Notes: generated from the letters alone by a model not told the origin. A stretch of 64,000 nucleotides of DNA from Temperatibacter sp965603205 (GCA_965603205.1 CBFDCC010000001.1:248001-312000), one strand, 5' to 3'. Counted from the first letter of the stretch, positions 9,576-18,241 are shown. A program made the numbers and translations.

Positions 9576-10886
9576 TTACTTTGCGGTCGCTTCCAGTTCT
9601 GGAAGGTTGTGAGGTCCGCGCATTTTTGGATTGTCACGCTTTTCTTGGCGTAGGATCGCAAAGTGCATCCATGCAAGCGCAATGGCGATCAACACAGTCA
9701 GCAGCATAAAGCAGCTTGTCCATACGCCGATAGCGTCATTCATGACACCAAATGCGATGGGCAAGAAGAAGCCACCAAGACCGCCAATAAGACCAACAAT
9801 ACCGCCTACAGAGCCAACATGCTCTGGATAGTAAACCGGGATATGCTTATAAACGGCTGCTTTACCAAGACTCATGAAGAAACCAAGAACAATGGTAAGC
9901 GAAACAAAAGCCCAAAGAGGAATTGAGATATTAAATTCAATAGGGCCTTGGATGCCTGCTACTGTATAGTCAGTAGAAGGGTAAGACATGATGAATGTGC
10001 AAATCACAGATACAATGAATGTCCAATACATGACTGAGCGTGCGCCGTATTTATCTGACATCCAACCACCAAGCGCACGGAAGATTGATCCGGGTAGCGC
10101 GTAAACAGCAGCCAGCATACCAGCAGTGGCTAGTTCTAGGCCGTAAGCACCAACATAGTAGCGCGGCAACCAAAGAGCTAGCGCCACATAAGCACCAAAC
10201 ACAAAGAAATAATAAAGCGAGAAGCGCCAAACCTGAAGATTTTTAAGCGGCTCTAATTGGGCGGTGAATGAACGATGCTCACTGCCTGTTTTTCTGCGGG
10301 CGATGATATCTGGGCTTTCTTTAGCAAAGATATAAAATAGCACAGCGCAAACGGCGAGTATGATGGCGTAAACTTCGGCTACTCCTTGCCATTGTCCTCC
10401 CATGGCAACAAGAAGGATAGGTGCGCCAAAGTTAGTCATCGCTGCACCCACGTTACCCATGCCAAAAATACCAAGGGCAGTGCCTTGCTTTTCTTTTGGG
10501 AACCATTTGGATACATAAGCAACACCAACGGCGAAGCTACCACCAGCGAGACCAACACCCAGTGCAGCCACAAGGAACATATTATATGTTGTAACCTTTG
10601 TGAGCAGGAATGTGGCAACGGCTGTGAGCAGCATTTGCACAGGTAAGATTATACGACCCCCATATTGGTCAGTCCAAATACCTAAAAATAAACGACTAAG
10701 CGATCCAGTTAGAACTGGAGTCGCGACTAAAATACCAAACTGGGTATCAGATAAACCAAGCTCTGCTTTGATCTTGATGCCGATGATTGAAAATATTGTC
10801 CAAACGGCAAAACAGGCAGTGAAAGCTATGGTGCTGGCACTTAACGCCCTGTTTTGGTCTGCTTTTGTTGTTGCAGGATAGTCCAT
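9576..10886 (-). CDS. narK1: NarK1-type nitrate transporter, first gene of the nar operon
   Basis: 436 residues, MFS with 12 hydrophobic segments. It starts MDYPATTKADQNRALSASTI. The nitrate signature region GGSFAVGVAYVSKWFPKEK and the second glycine-rich motif GVVGLIGG-like stretch (IVGLIGGLGGFFLPIAFG) are visible. Members of this shorter NarK1 type are thought to be proton/nitrate symporters, complementing the antiporter-type protein encoded next. The start at 10886 lies 58 bases from an FNR/NNR-type palindrome in the shared gap with the divergent NIT-Crp regulator, which fits anaerobic, nitrate-dependent induction of the whole operon. Confidence 0.93.
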   Translation of the reverse strand: MDYPATTKADQNRALSASTIAFTACFAVWTIFSIIGIKIKAELGLSDTQFGILVATPVLTGSLSRLFLGIWTDQYGGRIILPVQMLLTAVATFLLTKVTTYNMFLVAALGVGLAGGSFAVGVAYVSKWFPKEKQGTALGIFGMGNVGAAMTNFGAPILLVAMGGQWQGVAEVYAIILAVCAVLFYIFAKESPDIIARRKTGSEHRSFTAQLEPLKNLQVWRFSLYYFFVFGAYVALALWLPRYYVGAYGLELATAGMLAAVYALPGSIFRALGGWMSDKYGARSVMYWTFIVSVICTFIMSYPSTDYTVAGIQGPIEFNISIPLWAFVSLTIVLGFFMSLGKAAVYKHIPVYYPEHVGSVGGIVGLIGGLGGFFLPIAFGVMNDAIGVWTSCFMLLTVLIAIALAWMHFAILRQEKRDNPKMRGPHNLPELEATAK

Positions 10887-10943
10887 TTCATTCTCCTAGG
10901 TGTTTTTCTAGGGTGAAGATGACGGAGATGGGCGTCTATGGAT

Positions 10944-10957
10944 TTGACATAAGTCAA
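10944..10957. promoter_or_regulatory. FNR/NNR-type operator between narK1 and the NIT-Crp gene
   Basis: TTGACATAAGTCAA is a perfect two-half-site palindrome (TTGAC-N4-GTCAA), one base per half away from the FNR consensus TTGAT-N4-ATCAA and close to NNR/Dnr sites. It lies nearly midway in the 134-base divergent gap, 58 bases from the narK1 start and 64 from the regulator start, so it could serve both directions. The binding protein is probably the adjacent regulator; a separate FNR is the alternative. Confidence 0.75.
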
Positions 10958-11020
10958 TCACTTCGAAGATTCATTCCATTATAAAATTAATCATAATGAC
11001 CATCAAGGGAGCAGATTGTC

Positions 11021-12646
11021 ATGTCACAGGATACTATTGAGAAGTCTATAGAGATGCCTAAAGAAAAACCTGAGAGTAATTCATCGGGTCTATTATTGTC
11101 CTTGGGCGCAGTTTTGCATGCGCTGCAAAAAGAGCGCGGCTGTGTCAGCCTGTATTTAGGTAGCGAAGGTAAGACCTTTGCAAAAGACCTATTTCGTCAG
11201 CAGCAGATCACCATTGACGCTATTACTGACGCTATGCGCGCTATGGAGCATTATGAAAATAATAACGCCAGAACAGGGTATATAGCTTCTTTATTTGCGG
11301 ATTTAAAACATCGCTTACTTGATACACTCCCTGCCATTCAAAAAGATGTTCTAAGTTTTAATAAGCGTCATACGCCGGTGATTAATACCTATACATTCGA
11401 GCTTAATTTGCCCGTACTTAATGTGATTGTTGCTATCGCTCATGATGACCCTAATCATAATAGTGTATTGGTGAGTGCTTTTTCAAAATTTTTGCAGTGG
11501 AAAGAACGTGTAGGACGGGAGCGCGCACTCGGCTCTCGTGGCTTTTATAGTAGCGCTTTCCTGAACGAAGAATTTTGTGATCATATGCTTGCCTTGATGA
11601 GCGAGGAAGAAAGCTATTTAAAGTCCTTTATTAATATAGCTTCGCCTACGCAGATTGAATTGATTAAAGATATTTTGAGTGGCCCAGAGATGGCTGCAAT
11701 CAAAAACCTGCACAGGTTAATTGAGTCGGGAGACAAGCTAGATCAGCTGGAAAAATATACCAGCAGTGCTTGGTTTGAGATGATGACCAATTTAATTGAT
11801 GCGTTATTTGAAAAAGAAAAACTGCTAATTGATGGATTAAGCGGCAAGATGGCGGCAACCCCAGAATCATTGCCTGTTGTTACAGCCAGCTCAAAAAATA
11901 TTGATATGCAGCCCTATTTGCGTAATTTATCAGTTTTTGCAGGGTTATCTGATGCTGAGATTAACGAGCTGTTAGGTTTCGCCCAGATTAGGAACTATAA
12001 TAAAGGTAAGCTGCTGTTCTTGCAAAATGAACCAGCTTCGCGCCTTTATATAATTATCAGCGGTTGGGTGAAAATATATAATGGCCTAGATAGCGGCGAA
12101 GAAACTATTTTGCAGATGCTAAGCGCTGGCGACACGCTATTAGAATCTGCAATATTTTTAGATACACCAACGCAGGTGAACGCTCAAATTGTTGAAGACT
12201 CAGTGATCCTTAGTATTCCCGCCCCAGTGATCAGGCAGCGTATTCAGCATAATAACCGTCTCGCCGTCAGCATGCTTAATAATGTGTCGCTGCGGTCTCA
12301 GATGCTTATTTATCAGATTGAACAAAGTCGCTTAAAATCGGCAAAAGAACGCGTGGGATGGTTTTTACTGCGCCTCAAGCTCACACAGGGCGGCGATAAA
12401 AAGGTCATTCACCTGCCATATGACAAGGCCATCATTGCGTCCTATTTAAACATGCGACCTGAGACCTTTTCACGCTCGTTAAAGCGTTTGCGTGATGATG
12501 GATTTACAGTTTTAAATGATAGTGTTGAGGCACCAGACGCCGCGTCGCTGTGTGGGTATTGTGATGGCGTGTTAGCGGCTACCTGTCCGCGTGCAAAAAC
12601 AACAGATTGTTCCATTCCGGAATTTGCCGCCAGTGACTTTTCTTAA
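11021..12646 (+). CDS. Crp/FNR-family regulator with N-terminal nitrate/nitrite-sensing (NIT) domain
   Basis: 541 residues, over twice the length of an ordinary FNR. Residues about 25-265 resemble the NIT sensor domain (ALQKERGCVSLYLG near 35; GRERALGSRGFYSS near 165), the all-helical fold of NasR-type nitrate sensors. Residues about 295-415 are a cyclic-nucleotide-binding-like fold and 425-510 a Crp helix-turn-helix whose recognition helix MRPETFSRSLKRL keeps the Glu and Ser-Arg that read TTGAT-type sites in FNR. After it comes a tail with Cys511, Cys514, Cys522 and Cys530. It has no N-terminal FNR cysteine cluster. A clear ribosome site (AAGGGAG) precedes the ATG. It is divergent from narK1, and the likely job is direct nitrate-dependent control of the nar and moaA genes. 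Confidence 0.85.
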   Translation: MSQDTIEKSIEMPKEKPESNSSGLLLSLGAVLHALQKERGCVSLYLGSEGKTFAKDLFRQQQITIDAITDAMRAMEHYENNNARTGYIASLFADLKHRLLDTLPAIQKDVLSFNKRHTPVINTYTFELNLPVLNVIVAIAHDDPNHNSVLVSAFSKFLQWKERVGRERALGSRGFYSSAFLNEEFCDHMLALMSEEESYLKSFINIASPTQIELIKDILSGPEMAAIKNLHRLIESGDKLDQLEKYTSSAWFEMMTNLIDALFEKEKLLIDGLSGKMAATPESLPVVTASSKNIDMQPYLRNLSVFAGLSDAEINELLGFAQIRNYNKGKLLFLQNEPASRLYIIISGWVKIYNGLDSGEETILQMLSAGDTLLESAIFLDTPTQVNAQIVEDSVILSIPAPVIRQRIQHNNRLAVSMLNNVSLRSQMLIYQIEQSRLKSAKERVGWFLLRLKLTQGGDKKVIHLPYDKAIIASYLNMRPETFSRSLKRLRDDGFTVLNDSVEAPDAASLCGYCDGVLAATCPRAKTTDCSIPEFAASDFS

Positions 12647-12681
12647 TCGTCGTCTGCGCTATGTAAGTTATTGGCTTTGGC

Positions 12682-12695
12682 TTGATAAGTGTCAA
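12682..12695 (+). promoter_or_regulatory. FNR/NNR-type operator upstream of moaA
   Basis: TTGATAAGTGTCAA has half-sites TTGAT and GTCAA at the four-base spacing of FNR/NNR boxes. It ends 58 bases before the moaA start. That is almost the same distance as the other box from narK1, suggesting joint control of cofactor synthesis and nitrate reductase by the regulator encoded just upstream. Confidence 0.68.
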
Positions 12696-12709
12696 GGAGA
12701 GGCGACCGC

Positions 12710-12742
12710 CCTATCCATAAAATGAAAGCCCTGATGGATAGG
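12710..12742 (+). promoter_or_regulatory. hairpin overlapping the moaA ribosome-binding site
   Basis: CCTATCCAT (12710-12718) is perfectly complementary to ATGGATAGG (12734-12742), with a 15-base loop. The right arm includes the first bases of the AGGAGG ribosome site (12740-12745), and the moaA ATG is at 12754. Folding would partly mask translation initiation. It could be a thermosensor, a protein-binding site or a small cofactor sensor; no known riboswitch is recognisable in it. Confidence 0.6.
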
Positions 12743-12753
12743 AGGAAGCCTAA

Positions 12754-13743
12754 ATGACTATATTAAGTGATCGCTTTGACAGGCGTTTCCCATACCTTAG
12801 ATTATCTGTGACAGAAGCTTGTAATTTTAGCTGCTCTTATTGCTTGCCTAATGGCTATAAAAAGAAGACTGGACCTTCTTTTATGAGTCTGCAAGAAATC
12901 AAAAAATTAGTCGCAGGTTTCGCAGGCCTAGGCGTTAAGAAAATACGCTTAACAGGCGGCGAACCAACGCTGCGCAAAGATTTGCCTCAGATCATAGATG
13001 CCATTGCAAATACCCCTGGTATTGAGACAGTGGCTATGACCACCAATGGTTATAAGTTGCCTGAAAAGATAGAGGATTATGTGGATGCGGGCTTGAACGC
13101 GCTGAATGTAAGTCTTGATTCTGTCAGCAGCAAGCGTTTCAAAAATATCACAGGTCATGACCGTTTGGACGAAGTTCTAGCGGGCATTAATAAGGCCATG
13201 TCACTTGGTTTGGATGCTGTTAAAGTAAACGCGGTTTTAATGGCGGGGCTTAATGATGACGAAATGACCAAATATCTAAATTTGATCAAATATAAACAGA
13301 TGGATGTTCGTTTTATCGAGCTGATGCGCACGGGCGATAATGATCCTTATTTCAATAAGCACCATCTCGACCCAACACAGATAATTGATAACCTCAAACT
13401 CTTTGATTGGGTTGAGGATGAACGTGGTTATACGGACGGCCCTGCGCGTAGTTTTTCTAATAAAGACTATGCGGGCCGTGTTGGATTTATTGCACCCTAC
13501 GCCAAAGATTTTTGCAATGGCTGTAATCGCTTGCGGGTTTCTGCCACAGGCGGCCTGCAGTTATGTTTGTTTGATAGCGGTACATATGACCTACGTGAGT
13601 ATCTCAGCCCTAATGGCCCAGATAGCAACATCACCGATATGCAAGACAGGATTTGTATGCTGTTGGGTATGAAACCGCCAACACATGAATTGCATGAGGG
13701 CAAATCAGGCCGCACGCGAAACCTATCTTTAATCGGTGGCTAG
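12754..13743 (+). CDS. moaA: GTP 3',8-cyclase MoaA (molybdenum cofactor biosynthesis)
   Basis: 329 residues, the standard MoaA length. The radical-SAM cysteines are Cys23, Cys27 and Cys30 (ACNFSCSYC), the SAM-binding LTGGEPTLR follows near residue 67, and the second 4Fe-4S ligand set CNGCNRLRVSATGGLQLC lies near residue 255. The protein ends in the conserved Gly-Gly (LSLIGG). MoaA converts GTP to 3',8-cyclo-dihydro-GTP, the first step of molybdopterin synthesis. No other moa gene is in the window, so this is probably an operon-dedicated copy that boosts cofactor supply when NarG is made. Confidence 0.96.
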   Translation: MTILSDRFDRRFPYLRLSVTEACNFSCSYCLPNGYKKKTGPSFMSLQEIKKLVAGFAGLGVKKIRLTGGEPTLRKDLPQIIDAIANTPGIETVAMTTNGYKLPEKIEDYVDAGLNALNVSLDSVSSKRFKNITGHDRLDEVLAGINKAMSLGLDAVKVNAVLMAGLNDDEMTKYLNLIKYKQMDVRFIELMRTGDNDPYFNKHHLDPTQIIDNLKLFDWVEDERGYTDGPARSFSNKDYAGRVGFIAPYAKDFCNGCNRLRVSATGGLQLCLFDSGTYDLREYLSPNGPDSNITDMQDRICMLLGMKPPTHELHEGKSGRTRNLSLIGG

Positions 13744-13778
13744 TCTCTAGCTCTAAGCATGTCCACGCCATGAGGCGT

Positions 13779-13803
13779 GCCTCCCGCTTGGTCGGTACGC
13801 TCG
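13779..13803 (+). repeat. dispersed repeat family, short copy A
   Basis: A 25-base block (GCCTCCCGCTTGGTCGGTAC then GCTCG) is repeated with one difference at 13922-13946 inside copy B, and in diverged form twice at 60967-61052. It lies just after moaA. Confidence 0.7.
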
Positions 13804-13820
13804 TAAACTCACTAGGAGTT

Positions 13821-13847
13821 TCGTCATTCCCGCGAAGGCGGGAATCT
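13821..13847. repeat. REP-like palindrome
   Basis: ATTCCCGC (13826-13833) and GCGGGAAT (13838-13845) form a perfect 8-bp stem with a GAAG loop, preceded by TCGTC. This is the common extragenic palindrome of the type GTCATTCCCGCGAAGGCGGG known from many proteobacterial genomes. No T run follows, so it is not a typical terminator. Its TCGTCATTC head is shared with the inverted repeats around the GIY-YIG gene at 45.9 kb. Confidence 0.75.
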
Positions 13848-13881
13848 GGCTGCATAGTATTATGTTTTTGTTTAAATCTAT

Positions 13882-13956
13882 CCGTTCAAGCGCCACTAGT
13901 GGCTATCCTCGGATTAGCTCGGCCTCCCTCTTGGTCGGTACGCTCGCTAATCGCTC
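13882..13956 (+). repeat. dispersed repeat family, 75-base copy B
   Basis: This block aligns by eye, without gaps, at about 66 of 75 positions to the reverse complement of 61017-61091. It includes the perfect 12-base palindrome GCCACTAGTGGC and the sub-block GCTCGGCCTC. It fills most of the gap between moaA and arfB. No coding potential is apparent. It is most likely a non-autonomous extragenic repeat. Confidence 0.72.
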
Positions 13957-13979
13957 ACTAATGGTTTATAGCCCTATAG

Positions 13980-14402
13980 ATGATTTATGTGACAACCAAT
14001 ATTCAGCTAGAGGAAAGCGCCCTACAGTTCACCGCCGTTAAGGCAGGTGGGCCAGGTGGTCAGCATGTGAACGCCACAAGCAGTGCTGTACAGCTCAAAT
14101 TTGATGCGGTCTCTTGTGACGCGCTCTCGCCTTCGCTGCTAAATCGCCTAAGGAATATTGCGGGTAGTCGCATGACGAGGGAGGGTGTGATTGTCTTGCA
14201 CGAAAGCGGCGAGCGCAGTCAGCACCGTAATAAAGCAACCGTGCAAGAGCGATTGCTGGCTATGATACGCACAGCGTCGGTGCCGCCAAAATACCGCCGT
14301 AAAACCCGCCCAACAAAAGGGTCGGTCACAAAGCGTTTAACGGGTAAAACCCATAACAGCAAATTAAAGAAAACGCGTGGGCGAGTCTCAAGAGACGATT
14401 AA
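13980..14402 (+). CDS. arfB: alternative ribosome-rescue factor / peptidyl-tRNA hydrolase ArfB (YaeJ)
   Basis: 140 residues. The release-factor catalytic motif GGPGGQHVN lies at about residues 24-32 and is followed by VQLKFD, and the protein ends in a long basic tail rich in Lys/Arg (KYRRKTRPTKGSVTKRL onwards). This is the ArfB architecture: a GGQ domain without the stop-codon-reading domains, and a tail that fits the empty mRNA channel of a stalled ribosome. It releases the nascent peptide from non-stop complexes. It converges on galE with a 4-base overlap. Confidence 0.92.
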   Translation: MIYVTTNIQLEESALQFTAVKAGGPGGQHVNATSSAVQLKFDAVSCDALSPSLLNRLRNIAGSRMTREGVIVLHESGERSQHRNKATVQERLLAMIRTASVPPKYRRKTRPTKGSVTKRLTGKTHNSKLKKTRGRVSRDD

Positions 14403-15385
14403 GAAATAGTTTCTGCCCAAGCTAGCGCATGACGCAAAATAACATCTAAATTATTATAGTTGGCCTGCCAGCCTAATGCATTTTTAATTTTGGTGGGATC
14501 GGCGATGACTTGTGCTGGATCACCCACGCGCCGTGGCCCCACAGTATGCGCAATATCACGCCCCAGAATACCACTTAAGCCCGTGACCACTTCTTGGACC
14601 GTGGCGCCCGTGCCGTAACCTAGATTATAAAGTGAACTGTCTAATCCATGCTGTAATTTGTCCAAAAGCAATAGATGGGCATCAACCAGATCGACCACAT
14701 GGATATAATCGCGCACGCCCGTGCCGTCGCGGGTGGGAAAATCATCACCAAATATTGTCAGGCCTTCTGCTTTGCCCAACGCTACTTCAATGCTGCGCCC
14801 AATCAGATGGGTAACATTTTTACCGCGCGGCCCATGCCTGCTATTAACGTCGGCGCCCGCCACATTGAAATACCGTAAAATCCCGTATTTCATGTTGCTA
14901 GCATTGCAAGTATCCATAATCATTGCTTCGCAGATGGCCTTTGATTGGCCATAAGGATTGATCGGGGAAATAGGCGCAGTTTCATCCACGGGATCACCAG
15001 ACACATCGCCGTAAACCGCCGCCGTAGAGGAAAAGATGAAATTGTTAATATTAGTCTGGACGGCAGCCTCTAACAGCGCGCGCGTGCCATCCACATTATT
15101 AGCGTAATATAACAGCGGATCAGCAACCGATTCACCCACCTGAATAAAGGCGGCAAAATGCATGATGTCGGTAATATTGTGACGCTTAATGATCTCACTC
15201 ACCAGCGCCGTATCGTGCACACGGCCTTGATAAAAAATAGCCTCTTTTGCTATGGTATCGGCGTTATTGCGCGATAGATCATCCAGTATCACCACATCAC
15301 GCCCAGCGTCCAGCAGGGCCAACACAGCTTGCCCGCCGATATACCCCGCGCCGCCAGTGACTAAAATAGATGTGGTCGCTGTCAT
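14399..15385 (-). CDS. galE: UDP-glucose 4-epimerase GalE
   Basis: About 328 residues, extended SDR family. The NAD-binding VTGGAGYIGG is near the N-terminus, DDLSRNN follows the second strand, and the catalytic Ser/Tyr-x3-Lys set is visible as FSSTAAVYG and NPYGQSK. It interconverts UDP-glucose and UDP-galactose, supplying sugar for envelope polysaccharide. I start it at the ATG at 15385, with GGGA six bases before it, rather than at the in-frame TTG at 15397. It stands alone, convergent with arfB and divergent from the RTX gene. Confidence 0.94.
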   Translation of the reverse strand: MTATTSILVTGGAGYIGGQAVLALLDAGRDVVILDDLSRNNADTIAKEAIFYQGRVHDTALVSEIIKRHNITDIMHFAAFIQVGESVADPLLYYANNVDGTRALLEAAVQTNINNFIFSSTAAVYGDVSGDPVDETAPISPINPYGQSKAICEAMIMDTCNASNMKYGILRYFNVAGADVNSRHGPRGKNVTHLIGRSIEVALGKAEGLTIFGDDFPTRDGTGVRDYIHVVDLVDAHLLLLDKLQHGLDSSLYNLGYGTGATVQEVVTGLSGILGRDIAHTVGPRRVGDPAQVIADPTKIKNALGWQANYNNLDVILRHALAWAETIS

Positions 15386-15584
15386 ATCAAATCCCAATAT
15401 TTCATCAGATTTTAAATCTAAGTTGCTGCAGCTTGAATGTCTATAGATATAAGAAATACACAGCTTTTAGGGGGGCGAAAATATCAACCTTAATAGTTAA
15501 AAACTCGTATATAGGTTGACGTACTTATAGATAACTGTAAGCTGTAATTACTATTATTTATATGCATTTTTACGGGGATATTTT

Positions 15585-18230
15585 ATGACTGCACCAACGT
15601 CCACTGACGGCCAAATCACAGCAACTAAAAACACGGATTATATTTTCCAGTTGAGTGATTTTGATTTCACGGATACTGACGGCGATACGCTGGCAAGTAT
15701 TGAGATAATTACGCTCCCTGTCGATGGCACAGGAACCATTAAGCTAAATGGGACCGTAATTACTGCGGGTGATAGTATTCCCTCGGCGGATATAATAGCA
15801 GGAAATTTGATATATTCACCGACAGAGGGTGAGGTCGGTAATGATTACGCTACTTTTGATTATACGATTACTGACAGTAATAGTGAAGTTACAGTTAGTA
15901 GTAATAGTATCATTCTTGATGTTATATATGGTGATGATGTTGAGTTTTCCATTGCGACTGGCGAGTCGGGTGCAGACGGACTTGAAACGACGGCGCTTAC
16001 AGGTGGTGGCGCTGTTGTTGTCTGGACTGGCGGGTCTGAAGTTCAGGCCAAGATATATGATGGTAATGGCAATGTGTTAGTTGATGCATTCGATGTCTCA
16101 ACATCTACATCAGGGCAAGTCTGGACGCCAGATGTTGCAGCACTATCAGATGGAGGATTCATTGTTACATGGACGGCCTTGAACGATGTTGATGGTGATG
16201 GATATGGTATATTCGCGCAAAAATTTGACTCTGACGGTAACGAGGTTGGTACAACATTTGGCGTCAATAGCACTGTAACGGGTAATCAAGATATGGCTAA
16301 GGTGTCAGGACTTGCTGACGGTGGATATGTTGTTGTTTGGAATACAGATGATGGTGATGGTGGGTATGTTTTAGCTAGTCAAATATATGATTCGACAGAC
16401 ACGGCCGTTGGGGACGAATTTACGGTTAGTGACAATAAAGTAGCTTATGCTGATAATCATAACGTTGCTTCGCTTGAAGGCGGAGGGTTTGCTGTCGCAT
16501 GGTCTGGTCATCTCTATGATACCAATGGTAGTGCTATGGTAAAGCAATTTGATAGTAGTGGCACGGCAATAACAGATGAAACTGAGATTAGTCGCTATGG
16601 TTCTGATTTGAGTATAACAGGCCTATCAGGTGGTGGCTATGTTGTTGTATTTAGAGATTATGATAGCTCGACATATGATTATACTACAGAAGGTGCAGAC
16701 GGGTTAGCAGGCCAAATTTATGATTCTAGTGGAAATGCTGTCGGTGATACTCTTCTAATCAATACAAAAAACGGAGGTAGCGAAGGGCATACCTCAGTTG
16801 CGGCTTTTGATGATGGTGGCTTTATCGTAACATGGCATTCTAGCGATTCTGATGTTGATGGGGACTTAGCTGGTGTTGCAGCGCAGATATTTAATAGTGA
16901 GGGTAACTATCTTGGCGAGGAGTTCACCCTGAATGACGAGATTGAAAGCTATCAGCGTTTCCCTGCTGTAATCGTTAATGCTGATGGTAATGTATTTGTT
17001 GCTTGGGATAGCGATGATACTGATCATGGCACGCCATTTGGTGGCATTGCGGGTAAATGGTTTGATCCTCAGCTAGATACTTTATCGGTGCGCACTTTAA
17101 ATGTCGTTCCCACAGATATTACAGCCAGCACCGTCACATCAATTGATGAAAATGATGATGGTGCCTCATACGGAACCTTGTCTGTTGTGGATGTGGATGA
17201 TACCAGCCACACATTCACCCTAGATGATGAGCGTTTTGAAGTTGTAGAAGGCCTATTGAAACTCAAAGATGGTCAGAGCCTAGATTATGAGACTGATGGT
17301 GCGTCAGTAGATGTTGAAGTCATCGCGACTGATTCAGGTGATTTAGGCTACGCTGAGACTTTTACCATCACTATTGATGATGTGAATGAAGTGACCATCA
17401 TCACTAACGCCGACGGTTCTCAGGAACAAAGCGGTACCACAGGCGGCGATGAGATGACAGGCGGTGAAGGCGCTGATACGCTGGATGGTGGCAAAGGTGG
17501 GGACAGATTAGACGGCGGCACTGGTGCAGATACCTTGCTTGGCGGTAGCGGCAAAGATATGCTCATTGGTGGCAAGGGCGGCGACATGCTCAAAGGCGGC
17601 AAAGGTACCGACACAGCTAGCTATAAGGCATCAGATTCCCGTGTGGTCATTGACCTGAAGAATGGAACGGCCTCAGGTGGTGACGCTAATGGCGATACGT
17701 TAAAATCCATTGAAAACCTTGTGGGGTCAGCAGGCAAAGATAAGCTCTATGGCAGCGATGGCGATAATAAACTATCTGGCGGCAACGGAGCTGATAAATT
17801 GCTGGGTCGTAAGGGCGCAGATGTCTTAAAGGGCGGCAAAGGCAGTGATACACTTGATGGCGGATCTGGTAAGGACAAGCTTTATGGCGGTGCTGGTGCT
17901 GATACGCTGAAGGGCGGCAAGGGCGCTGACAAATTATATGGCGGCGACAAAGGTGACCGGTTAATCGGTGGTGAAGGTAATGATAAATTATTTGGCGGCA
18001 AGGGCAGTGATGAATTTGTCTTTAAGGGCACTTGGGGCGATGATACCATCAAGGATTTTAAAGATGGCAAGGATATGATTGATCTGTCTGCCACAGACTT
18101 TAGTTTTGATGATTTGACCATCACCAAGGACGGCCGCGATGTCTTGATTGAGGATGGTAATGGTAACAGCATTACCATTGAAGATACAAAGCTTGCACTG
18201 ATCACAGAAGGTGATTTTATCTTTGGGTAA
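15585..18230 (+). CDS. large RTX (hemolysin-type calcium-binding repeat) protein, probable type I secreted adhesin
   Basis: 881 residues. Residues about 15-115 resemble a cadherin-like tandem domain. About 115-490 contain several copies of a roughly 60-residue unit with DGGFIVTW and IYDSxG-type motifs. About 505-605 are a second cadherin-like domain (VTSIDENDDGASYGTLSVVD). About 620-810 are calcium-binding RTX nonapeptides of the type GGxGxDxLx. The last 70 residues (GDDTIKDFKDGKDMIDLS onwards) fit a type I secretion C-terminus. There is no Sec signal peptide. No ABC, membrane-fusion or TolC gene is adjacent, so its exporter is elsewhere. It is acidic throughout, as expected of a calcium-folded protein. 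Whether it is an adhesin or another surface protein cannot be told. Confidence 0.85.
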   Translation: MTAPTSTDGQITATKNTDYIFQLSDFDFTDTDGDTLASIEIITLPVDGTGTIKLNGTVITAGDSIPSADIIAGNLIYSPTEGEVGNDYATFDYTITDSNSEVTVSSNSIILDVIYGDDVEFSIATGESGADGLETTALTGGGAVVVWTGGSEVQAKIYDGNGNVLVDAFDVSTSTSGQVWTPDVAALSDGGFIVTWTALNDVDGDGYGIFAQKFDSDGNEVGTTFGVNSTVTGNQDMAKVSGLADGGYVVVWNTDDGDGGYVLASQIYDSTDTAVGDEFTVSDNKVAYADNHNVASLEGGGFAVAWSGHLYDTNGSAMVKQFDSSGTAITDETEISRYGSDLSITGLSGGGYVVVFRDYDSSTYDYTTEGADGLAGQIYDSSGNAVGDTLLINTKNGGSEGHTSVAAFDDGGFIVTWHSSDSDVDGDLAGVAAQIFNSEGNYLGEEFTLNDEIESYQRFPAVIVNADGNVFVAWDSDDTDHGTPFGGIAGKWFDPQLDTLSVRTLNVVPTDITASTVTSIDENDDGASYGTLSVVDVDDTSHTFTLDDERFEVVEGLLKLKDGQSLDYETDGASVDVEVIATDSGDLGYAETFTITIDDVNEVTIITNADGSQEQSGTTGGDEMTGGEGADTLDGGKGGDRLDGGTGADTLLGGSGKDMLIGGKGGDMLKGGKGTDTASYKASDSRVVIDLKNGTASGGDANGDTLKSIENLVGSAGKDKLYGSDGDNKLSGGNGADKLLGRKGADVLKGGKGSDTLDGGSGKDKLYGGAGADTLKGGKGADKLYGGDKGDRLIGGEGNDKLFGGKGSDEFVFKGTWGDDTIKDFKDGKDMIDLSATDFSFDDLTITKDGRDVLIEDGNGNSITIEDTKLALITEGDFIFG

Positions 18231-18241
18231 GTGCATAAGAA

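Noticed and set aside
12696..12753. Moco riboswitch before moaA
   Set aside because: The leader is too short and holds only one simple hairpin, without the multi-stem architecture of the known class.
17420..18010. Short regularly spaced DNA repeats, considered as a CRISPR-like array
   Set aside because: They encode the RTX nonapeptides in frame; unit length and conservation follow the protein pattern, and there are no unique spacers or cas genes.
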